A DNA stretch of 24,221 nucleotides from JACGMN01 sp964522635 (GTDB lineage Archaea > Halobacteriota > Syntropharchaeia > Alkanophagales > Methanospirareceae): assembly GCA_964522635.1 (NCBI GenBank), contig CAZFWT010000023.1:1-24221 (forward strand), read 5' to 3'. Shown here piece by piece: positions 1-6,488 of this stretch. The notes under the pieces were generated by a model. It made no database searches. It saw nothing but the letters and a program-made list of their open reading frames with translations, and was not told the origin of the DNA. A program made the translations under genes and the position numbers. The first letter of the stretch is position 1. The number at the start of each line of letters is the position of its first letter.

Positions 1-1
1 G

Positions 2-106
2 GGCACATCGCAGGTACATCCGTTCGTGGGCTTCGTGGTGCTGGTCGGGTTTACCATGTTCATGCTGGTCGCCGGCGCGGCGTTGTTCAAGAAGATTAGT
101 GTTTAG
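2..106 (+). CDS. C-terminal tail of a membrane protein (5' truncated by window edge)
   Basis: An open frame enters from the window edge and ends at TAG 104-106. The visible 34 residues contain one long hydrophobic stretch (Phe, Val, Leu, Gly and Ala rich, about 20 residues) followed by a short basic tail (Lys-Lys-Ile-Ser-Val). This is the form of a last transmembrane helix with a short cytoplasmic end, as in ABC-2 type permeases and many other integral membrane proteins. The family cannot be named from this fragment. The frame has no internal stop and lies upstream of genes on the same strand. Confidence 0.55.
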   Translation, partial: GTSQVHPFVGFVVLVGFTMFMLVAGAALFKKISV

Positions 107-163
107 CTAAAAATGGCCAGGAATTCTTACTTACTGCTGAATATTTAGTAGAATAAATACCTT

Positions 164-370
164 ATGAATGGAACGAACCGAGCGACTATAAAACCGGGAA
201 TACGAGTAGCAATTGTGCTGAAGAAGGATCAGCGATCCGGGAAGCGGACGGAAGGCGTGGTCAAGGAGATTCTTACCAAATCGCAGCACCACCCACACGG
301 CATTAAAGTCCGCCTCACGTCCGGCGAAGTCGGACGCGTAAAGGAGATTCTCAAGGGGGAGGTACACTAA
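164..370 (+). CDS. YwbE-like protein (DUF2196)
   Basis: This is a complete 68-residue protein, the normal size for the YwbE/DUF2196 family. It has the family's recognisable order: Gly-x-Arg-Val near residue 13, a Lys-Lys-Asp-Gln segment, Thr-Glu-Gly-Val-Val-Lys, the His-His-Pro-His-Gly-Ile-Lys-Val block in the middle, and a closing Gly-x-Val-Gly-Arg-Val-Lys-Glu-Ile. The fold is expected to be a small beta-barrel. The family's cellular role is not established; the many basic residues make nucleic-acid or ribosome contact plausible (inference). The start is the first ATG in frame. No strong Shine-Dalgarno is visible, so the mRNA may be leaderless or have a short leader. Confidence 0.85.
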   Translation: MNGTNRATIKPGIRVAIVLKKDQRSGKRTEGVVKEILTKSQHHPHGIKVRLTSGEVGRVKEILKGEVH

Positions 371-423
371 TCACCAGTTGAATCTTTTGGAACTATGGTA
401 AGAGAAAGAAGAAGGAAGGGTGC

Positions 424-579
424 ATGAAGATGCCGGTATGTCCATATTGTAAACAGCGGCTCTCGTTAAAGGACGTTAAACGGGAAGTGCAAGGTAGGGG
501 GTTCCTCAAACAGGAGATCATGTACTCCTGTCCCTACTGCGACGCGGTCCTGGGCTTCAGTCGGGGGAAGTACGCATAA
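424..579 (+). CDS. Small zinc-ribbon protein with two CPYC knuckles
   Basis: This 51-residue reading frame starts at ATG 424 behind a strong purine-rich Shine-Dalgarno region (GAAGGAAGGG, about 410-420) and ends at TAA 577-579. It encodes CPYC at residues 6-9 and again at 36-39, which makes a four-cysteine zinc ribbon with roughly 26 residues between the knuckles. The rest is basic and short. Such single-ribbon proteins are common in archaea and usually unassigned. An ATG three codons in is an alternative start. It is followed at a short distance by the small membrane protein at 602 and is probably in one transcript with it. The function is unknown. Confidence 0.7.
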   Translation: MKMPVCPYCKQRLSLKDVKREVQGRGFLKQEIMYSCPYCDAVLGFSRGKYA

Positions 580-601
580 CCTCAGGAACAGGGGCGAGCA
601 A

Positions 602-772
602 ATGGACGAGAAAAGTCTCCTCATTGGCGTCATCGGCGGTATCGGGTTAGGACTGTTGCTGGGCAGCGAGTTTTCCGGGCGATATGCCACCATAGCGGGA
701 GCGATACTTGTTGTGGTAGCACTTTTCTCCATGGCGTTCTGTCATACAAAGGGAAGAAGCACTAACCCATGA
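602..772 (+). CDS. Small two-helix membrane protein, function unknown
   Basis: This 56-residue frame starts at ATG 602 with a GGGGCGAG purine stretch just upstream as the likely ribosome site. Residues about 6-21 (Gly, Leu and Ile rich) and 28-46 (Ala, Val and Leu rich) form two hydrophobic segments joined by a short polar loop (Ser-Glu-Phe-Ser-Gly-Arg), so a hairpin membrane protein is predicted. The stop codon overlaps the next start as ATGA (769-772), which indicates translational coupling to the DUF3795 gene. No family is recognised. Confidence 0.65.
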   Translation: MDEKSLLIGVIGGIGLGLLLGSEFSGRYATIAGAILVVVALFSMAFCHTKGRSTNP

Positions 773-1113
773 CGATACGCGAAATTGGCTGTTGTGGTGC
801 ATACTGTAAAACGTGCCCTGCACTAATAGACAAAAGTTGTCGTGGTTGTAAATTAGGATACGAAAATGGCGAAAGAGACATTGATAAGGCTAAATGTAAG
901 ATGAAAGTGTGTTGCTTCAAGGAATGGAACTATGAAACCTGTGCCGATTGCCCTGATTATCTATCGTGCGAAATATTAAAAGGATTCTATAGCAAAAAAG
1001 GATATAAATACAAGAAATACCGGCAGGCACTTGAATTTATTCGAGAAAACGGCTATGCGAAATTTTTAGAGATAGCTGATACCTGGCGGGGGCCGTATGG
1101 TAGATATAAATAA
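769..1113 (+). CDS. DUF3795 cysteine-rich protein
   Basis: This 114-residue protein starts with the DUF3795 signature: Cys-Cys-Gly-Ala-Tyr-Cys-x-x-Cys-Pro-Ala near residue 8, followed by Cys-x-Gly-Cys at about 24-27, and later Cys-Cys, Cys-x-x-Cys-Pro and Cys residues. It has more than ten cysteines, and binding of zinc or an Fe-S cluster is likely. DUF3795 proteins are widespread in anaerobic bacteria and archaea and have no established function. The codons are much richer in A and T than in the GC-rich genes around it, which points to recent acquisition. It overlaps the preceding small membrane-protein gene by four bases (ATGA). Confidence 0.85.
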   Translation: MTIREIGCCGAYCKTCPALIDKSCRGCKLGYENGERDIDKAKCKMKVCCFKEWNYETCADCPDYLSCEILKGFYSKKGYKYKKYRQALEFIRENGYAKFLEIADTWRGPYGRYK

Positions 1114-1251
1114 AATAAAAAGCTCGTATGGCTCTATGCAGTATTAGAGGCGGAATCTACAACGATGCGCGCGCTATCATCCGCCACTTCGCGTCTACTC
1201 AACTCAGGTGGTCAGAGAACATCGCCCATATCCATGCACAAGGTGGTTTTA

Positions 1252-2913
1252 TCAGCGTGTTACCCGCCTCATGATCCCTTTAACGTACTCGTCCGCCGTA
1301 AGATCCACGGTCTCGAACTCCTGAAACTTCCGGAGCACCTGCTCTTCGATCTTGTGAAGCCCGGCCGCGTTACGCGCCTCCATCCTCAATATAATTACGG
1401 GCGAGGTGTTCGAGCGGCGTATCAGCGCCCAGCCATCCTCTTCCACAAAATAGACCTTAACACCGTCGATATCGTTGCCGTGTTCATCAACCCGTCGTTT
1501 GCACCGATTCGGGTGAGCCGTGGCAAGCTCACGGTAATATTCCTCTACAGCATCACTCACGCGCTCTTTCTCCTCATCGCTCACCACCGGTATTCGGATC
1601 TCCGGCGTGTTCACGTACCGTCTTCTGAAATCCGCCAGCAGCTCGTCAACCACGTCCGTTGATCTCCCTGACCGCACTTCGCCAGCAGTGAGCAGCAAGA
1701 GCTCGGAGAACGCGAAGACCGCGTCGTCCGCGCGATTGTTTTTATCGAAGTACACGTGCCCGGACATCTCGCCGCCGGCGACCGCGCCCGTTTCCGTCAT
1801 CTTCGTCTTGATGAACGAGAACCCAGTCTTCCATTCCACCGGTCGCCCGCCGTTCTCGGTGATGATCTCCTTGATCGCATCCGAGCATTTGGTATCGTAG
1901 ACGATCGCCGCACCCGGATGCTCCTTCAGAATGTGCTTGCAAAGCAGTGCGAGTATCTGCTCACCGATGATCAGCTTGCCGCTGGGCGAGACCGCGCCTG
2001 CACGGTCACCGTCGCAGTCGGAGGACAATCCGATGTGCGCGTTCGCCTGTGCCACCTCAGCCGTCAGATCCGCCATGAACCGCGGGATCGTCGGATCAGG
2101 TAGATGGTGCGGGAAGTCGCCGTCCGGCTCGCTGTAGAGCTCAACGACTTCAGCGCCCAGCTCCCTAAAAAGCGGTGGCGCGATCACACCGGTCGTCCCG
2201 TTGCCCGCGTCGTAGACGATCTTCAAGCCCGTAAGCGGCTTCCGCTGCTCCTCCGGCAGCTGCTCAATCTCCTTGCTCGCCGTGGCAAGGGCTTCTTTTA
2301 ACGAGATCGTCCCATCAAGAGCCTCGAACGCCAGAGCTTCCCAGCGGTCTCTCAAAATAACGTTCGCCGCGATCATCGCCTGGTAATCCGCCAGCACGTC
2401 CACCGCATCCAGCTCGCAGACACCCGAGCTGATCACGTGCAATGTGCCCGCTTCGAACTCCCGTTCGAGCTTCCGGGCGGTTTCGAACAGCTCGCGGACA
2501 TGCTGCTCGGTCATGCTCTCCGAGCCCACGCAGAGCTTGAAGCCGTTCCATTCCTTATCGAGATGACTGCCCGTTACTTCCACACCGCCGTCCGCATCAA
2601 AGAGCCAGGTCGCGAAGTACAGCAGCGGCGTGCTACTCACCTTCGCTGCGGGCGCGATATCAATCACGTGCACGCCCCGGGCCAGCAGCGCGTTGATAAA
2701 TGCGGTTTGCATCCGCAACCCGCTCGTTCGCACGTCCTTACCCACAACAACGCGCAGCTCGTGCGGTTCCTTACCACGATACTTCCTCAAGAGCTCGACG
2801 TACGCCAACCCCGTGAGATAGCAGAACTCGTCCGTGAGCTGGTAGTCCGGATGCGACGGGTCTGCAATGCCCCTGATATCATTCGCCCGATAGGTGGTCT
2901 TGTCTATAATCAT
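1252..2913 (-). CDS. manB: Phosphomannomutase / phosphoglucomutase (alpha-D-phosphohexomutase family)
   Basis: A 553-residue alpha-D-phosphohexomutase that would interconvert mannose-6-phosphate and mannose-1-phosphate (or the glucose equivalents) in the cytoplasm. All four functional segments are visible: the phosphoserine loop Thr-Gly-Ser-His with Ser116, the metal loop Asp299-Cys-Asp301-Gly-Asp303-Arg, the sugar-binding Gly-Glu-Met-Ser-Gly-His at 381-386, and the phosphate-binding Arg-Arg-Ser-Asn-Thr-Ser-Pro at 499-505. The residues after Ser-His are Leu-Asp-Lys instead of the usual Asn-Pro. It is somewhat longer than the common ~450-residue form, with extra sequence around residues 140-225. 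It lies on the same strand as the FPGT-PMI fusion, which supports a GDP-mannose role. An AAAGGT stretch a few bases upstream of the ATG can serve as ribosome site. Confidence 0.88.
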   Translation of the reverse strand: MIIDKTTYRANDIRGIADPSHPDYQLTDEFCYLTGLAYVELLRKYRGKEPHELRVVVGKDVRTSGLRMQTAFINALLARGVHVIDIAPAAKVSSTPLLYFATWLFDADGGVEVTGSHLDKEWNGFKLCVGSESMTEQHVRELFETARKLEREFEAGTLHVISSGVCELDAVDVLADYQAMIAANVILRDRWEALAFEALDGTISLKEALATASKEIEQLPEEQRKPLTGLKIVYDAGNGTTGVIAPPLFRELGAEVVELYSEPDGDFPHHLPDPTIPRFMADLTAEVAQANAHIGLSSDCDGDRAGAVSPSGKLIIGEQILALLCKHILKEHPGAAIVYDTKCSDAIKEIITENGGRPVEWKTGFSFIKTKMTETGAVAGGEMSGHVYFDKNNRADDAVFAFSELLLLTAGEVRSGRSTDVVDELLADFRRRYVNTPEIRIPVVSDEEKERVSDAVEEYYRELATAHPNRCKRRVDEHGNDIDGVKVYFVEEDGWALIRRSNTSPVIILRMEARNAAGLHKIEEQVLRKFQEFETVDLTADEYVKGIMRRVTR

Positions 2914-3823
2914 TTTTTACCTTTGTTCTCCCCGTATTTTCATATCGATTGATCAAAAACCAAATGAATGCTAGTGTGGAAGTAAAAAGGAAGTTTGCCT
3001 CTTCTTCTGCTACCGACCCAAGATGTGGTCCATAATGAGATAACAAACTCCACATGTCATAGGAATAATTGAACTCGCTGTCTCTCTTTTTATGATGGCA
3101 TTTTTGGCATTCTTGAGTATCAATCTCCTTTATAATTTCTAATTTCTCTAATTGTGCTATTTTCTCTTTTTGATTGCTTCCTAGTGGTTCACCAATTGAT
3201 GCTAAAATTTCATCAACCAAGGATTCAAATGTTGAACGTAAAAGTGAAATAGACGATTTGTAATGTACTTTGTAAGTTTTAAGTGCACTATTATAATGTG
3301 TTAACGTCTTTGTAAATCCAAACTCCTCTAACTTCTTCTCAATATATGTCAGCTTATCTGTAATTCCCAAAATGGGGTCAAAAATAGGAATTATATCACC
3401 CTTTTTATTTATTCGACATTGCATCGTTCTTTCTATAATGGGGTTAAGTTCGGTGTAAATTTCAGTATCATCCTTCCCACCTAGTTTTGTTCTTTTGGCT
3501 ATATCAAAGACAGTTTCCATTAACAGGTCTTGATTATCAGAATTTTCGAGAATATAAATCGCAGCCTTGTCACGATTAACGCCTTCATTTGGATCCAATG
3601 CAGCTTGCAGACCTAGAGCGAGTGCAGAAATAGGCGGGTAATTAGGCGGGCCACGTAGGTGTCGAATTATTTTAGGATCAATTCCTAAACGCATTCCAAT
3701 TATCTCTATTCTCCCCAAGCTTTCCTTTGCAATCAGATCTGCTAAATATCCTTTAACTTCCAAACTCAGTTCCGTTCTACTAATCACCTCTCGTAAGGGT
3801 ACTGGTGGTTCAAATATCAGCAA
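2879..3823 (-). CDS. Hypothetical AT-rich protein; weakly Abi-C-like tail
   Basis: I do not recognise this 314-residue protein with confidence. The base composition is far more AT-rich than the flanking genes, a sign of transfer. The only available upstream start is TTG (3821-3823), two codons after an in-frame stop and without a clear Shine-Dalgarno, so the N-terminus may be truncated or start elsewhere. Visible features are a Cys-x-x-Cys pair near residue 239 and a C-terminal helical region with a Ser-His-Tyr-Gly-Pro-His-Leu-Gly turn, then Glu-Glu-Glu and a hydrophobic helix. That tail is loosely reminiscent of the abortive-infection C-terminal domain. No HEPN RxxxxH motif was found. Its last 35 bases overlap the start of the phosphomutase gene on the same strand. 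A defence role is only speculation. Confidence 0.6.
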   Translation of the reverse strand: MLIFEPPVPLREVISRTELSLEVKGYLADLIAKESLGRIEIIGMRLGIDPKIIRHLRGPPNYPPISALALGLQAALDPNEGVNRDKAAIYILENSDNQDLLMETVFDIAKRTKLGGKDDTEIYTELNPIIERTMQCRINKKGDIIPIFDPILGITDKLTYIEKKLEEFGFTKTLTHYNSALKTYKVHYKSSISLLRSTFESLVDEILASIGEPLGSNQKEKIAQLEKLEIIKEIDTQECQKCHHKKRDSEFNYSYDMWSLLSHYGPHLGSVAEEEANFLFTSTLAFIWFLINRYENTGRTKVKNDYRQDHLSGE

Positions 3824-3873
3824 GCTTTACTTTAGGGTGCCTCTATCAGTCGCCACATGGTCAAATAATATAC

Positions 3874-6201
3874 TTAGACGATAATAAAACGGGCGCACAA
3901 CACTCCTCCGCGCCCCGCTATTTCACATGCATCCACACACGCCGGCACCACGGCCGTTTCCTGCGGTCGCAAGTCTATCGCTCCCGACCTCGTTTTTACC
4001 GTCACCATTCCCCCTACACAGGTCAGCGCCTGCAGCTTACCCCCTGTAATCATTTCAATCGAGCCATCAATCCTGAACAACTGCACCTCAAAGTGCCTGC
4101 CCTGCAATAGCTGGTAGTCCTCGAAATCCTCGTTCGTACACAGAAGTTTCGGCTCCTTCTTCAGAGCCTCTCCCAGACCACCTTCAGTCACGTTCAGCAC
4201 GTTTAGCCCGTCCTCCAGATGCAGCTCCCGGCCCCGGCCATAATCATAGAGCCGGAAGGTCCGCTCAGAAGCCGTGCTGACCTCATAGACCTTTACACCA
4301 GCGCCTAACGCATGAACGACGCCCGCTGGGATATGGTACACATCGCCGACCTGGGCCTCGAACGCATGTAACCGTGATAGAAACGTCTCGGCTTCAATTG
4401 AGTTCATAACAGCTTCTTTCGTCATAACAGCCGCAAGTCCGAGGTAAATCTTCGCGCCCTTTTCCGCCTCCAGGACGTGCCACACCTCTTCCTTACCGTA
4501 CGCATCGCCCATTCCGAGCGCGTATGCGTCGTCCGGATGTACCTGCACGGAGAGGTTCTCGTCCGCTTTGATGAGCTTTACAATCAGCGGGAACTTCTTC
4601 GGTTCACCGGCCCCTCCCAGAATCTGCACCGGGTAGAGCAACGTCAGATCGTCCAGCGTCAGCTCTTCCAGCTCAGGGTCTAACTCCGCAGAGCTCCGTG
4701 GCGAGACACACCAGAACTCGTAGCCCCAGGGCTTCGGCTCCACGAACGGCTTCACCGTGAACGGACGCGCAACAAGTCGCTGTAACTGCTTATCTCCTGA
4801 GATCATCGTTCGCGCCACGCGCTCAAACAGGTGCTTTGTTGCCTCGCGCTCGTCGTCCGAGACGCCGATCAAGAGATCCGCAACGTCACAGAGCGCGTAG
4901 GCATTATCCGGGAGGCACGTGTGCCACCACGCGGCTTCCGGGCCCTGCTCTGCGCCAATCGGTATCGTCAGCCGTATCTTCCCGTTTCGCGGGTGGAAGA
5001 CGTCGACGAGGACTGAATCCTCGAGTTCGAGCTCCTCATGATCAACGACATTGTACACCACGCAGCGCTTCCCTGTCACGGTATGCAAAGTCGAGTTGAA
5101 GACGCATGCCTGCTCGAGTTCCGCATGCTTCGCCGAGGAGTTCACGATTACACTATCAACTACCGAGCCCTCTGTGATTTCAGCGTCATCAAAGATGGAG
5201 CGGGAGACCGTGCAGCCGGATTCGAACGAACGGAAATCGACCGCTAAAAAGTCGCGCAACCGACGGCCGACCTCATGCTCCTCAAGCAGCTTCATCATGC
5301 TCCGGTGATAGTTCGCGTTCGTGCCGAAATCTTCCCAGATCGTTGTATCGCTCAGGGGATAGCTCTTTATCAGAGCCAGAGAGTCCGCACGAGTTAGCTC
5401 GGCTCGTATACGGTCCGCACGCTCGCGGAGCCACGCACGAGTCTCATACTCCGGCGAGATCCAGGTCTGCCAGAGCTCGTCCGAGTTGAACGTCCCCTCT
5501 CGTCCCGCAAGCGCATCGCTGAATGCTGCGCGCATCTGCTCCGCCGCGGCACCGCTCAGGGTAAACATACCCATGTTCACCATGACCTCGCCCTGCCATT
5601 TCTCCACCAGCTCATTCGCAATCTCGTAATTACGCGTGTCTTCAAAATCGAGCAGTTCACATCCCTCACCATCCGTACAGTGCACGATCTGGATCCCGTA
5701 GGTGCTTGCCAGCTCCTCAGTGAGCTCCGCCGTTATCCCGAAGAGCATGACGTGCGTCCGTTGCGCGAGATTCTGTATGTTCTCCGGACTGTCATCGAGC
5801 AGTAAGAATTGATCGCCCCAGGTAACGAGGATACGCGAAGGGATTGCATAATCCTGAAATTGCTTGATCACGCCCTCTAACAGCGTGAGGTTCGGCACTT
5901 CAATGAGCGCCTTGTTCTTGACCGTCCGTGTGATAAGATTTCGAGAGCCGATGCCGGCTGTATGCACGATGAGCACGCTCTTACCCCGCGTCACCTCAGC
6001 CACGAGGTCTTTCCCGAACGCTGTACTCGCATTCTCGATAGCGAAAAGCGTGCCGAGTCCATTCCCCGCACGACCATGCCAGTCGCTTTCCGAGACCGGG
6101 ACGAATGCCGAGTCGAGCAGTATCTCCTTACTGAACGGCGAGCACGCCAACCTCTGCGCATCAAAATCGTCAGTGACAACAACAACGATATAATCGAACA
6201 T
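3874..6201 (-). CDS. Fusion: FPGT-like sugar-nucleotide pyrophosphorylase + type I mannose-6-phosphate isomerase
   Basis: A 775-residue two-part enzyme. Residues about 1-300 look like the fucose-1-phosphate guanylyltransferase (FPGT/FKP) type of nucleotidyltransferase: Gly-Asn-Gly-Leu-Gly-Thr at 46-51, then His80-Thr-Ala-Gly-Ile-Gly-Ser-Arg87 with lysines at 95-97. Residues about 320-445 are Ser/Val-rich repeats like the left-handed beta-helix of that family. Residues about 480-775 are a cupin phosphomannose isomerase: Pro-Trp-Gly-Tyr-Glu at 491-495, Gln553-Val-His555 and Glu571/572 and His630 as zinc ligands, and Arg-Leu-Tyr-Asp-Tyr-Gly-Arg near 650-656. The protein would make mannose-6-phosphate and, with the phosphomutase downstream, GDP-mannose (inference; the nucleotide and sugar are not proven). 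The ordinary type II PMI-GMP has a different, RfbA-like N-domain. Confidence 0.82.
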   Translation of the reverse strand: MFDYIVVVVTDDFDAQRLACSPFSKEILLDSAFVPVSESDWHGRAGNGLGTLFAIENASTAFGKDLVAEVTRGKSVLIVHTAGIGSRNLITRTVKNKALIEVPNLTLLEGVIKQFQDYAIPSRILVTWGDQFLLLDDSPENIQNLAQRTHVMLFGITAELTEELASTYGIQIVHCTDGEGCELLDFEDTRNYEIANELVEKWQGEVMVNMGMFTLSGAAAEQMRAAFSDALAGREGTFNSDELWQTWISPEYETRAWLRERADRIRAELTRADSLALIKSYPLSDTTIWEDFGTNANYHRSMMKLLEEHEVGRRLRDFLAVDFRSFESGCTVSRSIFDDAEITEGSVVDSVIVNSSAKHAELEQACVFNSTLHTVTGKRCVVYNVVDHEELELEDSVLVDVFHPRNGKIRLTIPIGAEQGPEAAWWHTCLPDNAYALCDVADLLIGVSDDEREATKHLFERVARTMISGDKQLQRLVARPFTVKPFVEPKPWGYEFWCVSPRSSAELDPELEELTLDDLTLLYPVQILGGAGEPKKFPLIVKLIKADENLSVQVHPDDAYALGMGDAYGKEEVWHVLEAEKGAKIYLGLAAVMTKEAVMNSIEAETFLSRLHAFEAQVGDVYHIPAGVVHALGAGVKVYEVSTASERTFRLYDYGRGRELHLEDGLNVLNVTEGGLGEALKKEPKLLCTNEDFEDYQLLQGRHFEVQLFRIDGSIEMITGGKLQALTCVGGMVTVKTRSGAIDLRPQETAVVPACVDACEIAGRGGVLCARFIIV

Positions 6202-6220
6202 GTAATCTTGCTACTCTACT

Positions 6221-6228
6221 CTTTTATA
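6221..6228 (-). promoter_or_regulatory. TATA box for the FPGT-PMI gene (likely leaderless mRNA)
   Basis: On the minus strand this reads TATAAAAG, a good match to the archaeal TATA element. Its centre lies about 23-24 bases before the ATG at 6201, so transcription would start at or next to the ATG and give a leaderless mRNA. Read on the plus strand, the same AT-rich stretch (CTTTTATA) lies about 33 bases before the pcc1 ATG at 6258 and may serve that gene too. A second palindromic ATTTAAAT is at 6241-6248. Confidence 0.55.
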
Positions 6229-6257
6229 CGCGGCGAGCACATTTAAATGTAGCCCAA

Positions 6258-6488
6258 ATGAAGATCAAGGCACGAATTGAGATACATGACGAGCATGCGG
6301 ACCTGGCTGCGATTCCGCTTATGCCGGATAATACCGAGTCGATGCGGACCGTCGTCGTTGATCAACACGCCGTTACGTATATCGAGACCGAGAAGCTCGG
6401 AACGCTCATTGCGAGCGTTGACGATTACGTGCTGAATGCGAAAGTGGCTCTGGATATGGTGAATCTGGCTGTGGAGAACTCTGATTGA
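6258..6488 (+). CDS. pcc1: KEOPS complex subunit Pcc1
   Basis: A 76-residue protein of the size and pattern of archaeal Pcc1. It starts with a basic beta-strand (Lys-Ile-Lys-Ala-Arg-Ile-Glu), has Leu-Met-Pro-Asp-Asn near residue 26, and ends with the family's most conserved stretch, Leu-Ile-Ala-Ser-Val-Asp-Asp-Tyr-Val-Leu-Asn at about 50-60. Pcc1 dimerises and contacts Kae1 in the KEOPS complex, which installs threonylcarbamoyl-adenosine (t6A) at position 37 of tRNAs reading ANN codons. Its TGA (6486-6488) overlaps the serS ATG (6488) as TGATG, so the two genes are translationally coupled. No other KEOPS subunit lies in this window. Confidence 0.85.
   Translation: MKIKARIEIHDEHADLAAIPLMPDNTESMRTVVVDQHAVTYIETEKLGTLIASVDDYVLNAKVALDMVNLAVENSD

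Noticed and set aside
1114..1251. Possible RNA gene in the 138-base convergent gap
   Set aside because: I saw no tRNA-like cloverleaf, strong hairpin or repeat; it appears to be plain spacer.
1165..1662. Open frame of 165 codons on the plus strand
   Set aside because: It is a shadow of the phosphomutase gene on the other strand, made possible by GC-rich codon bias; it has no family pattern.
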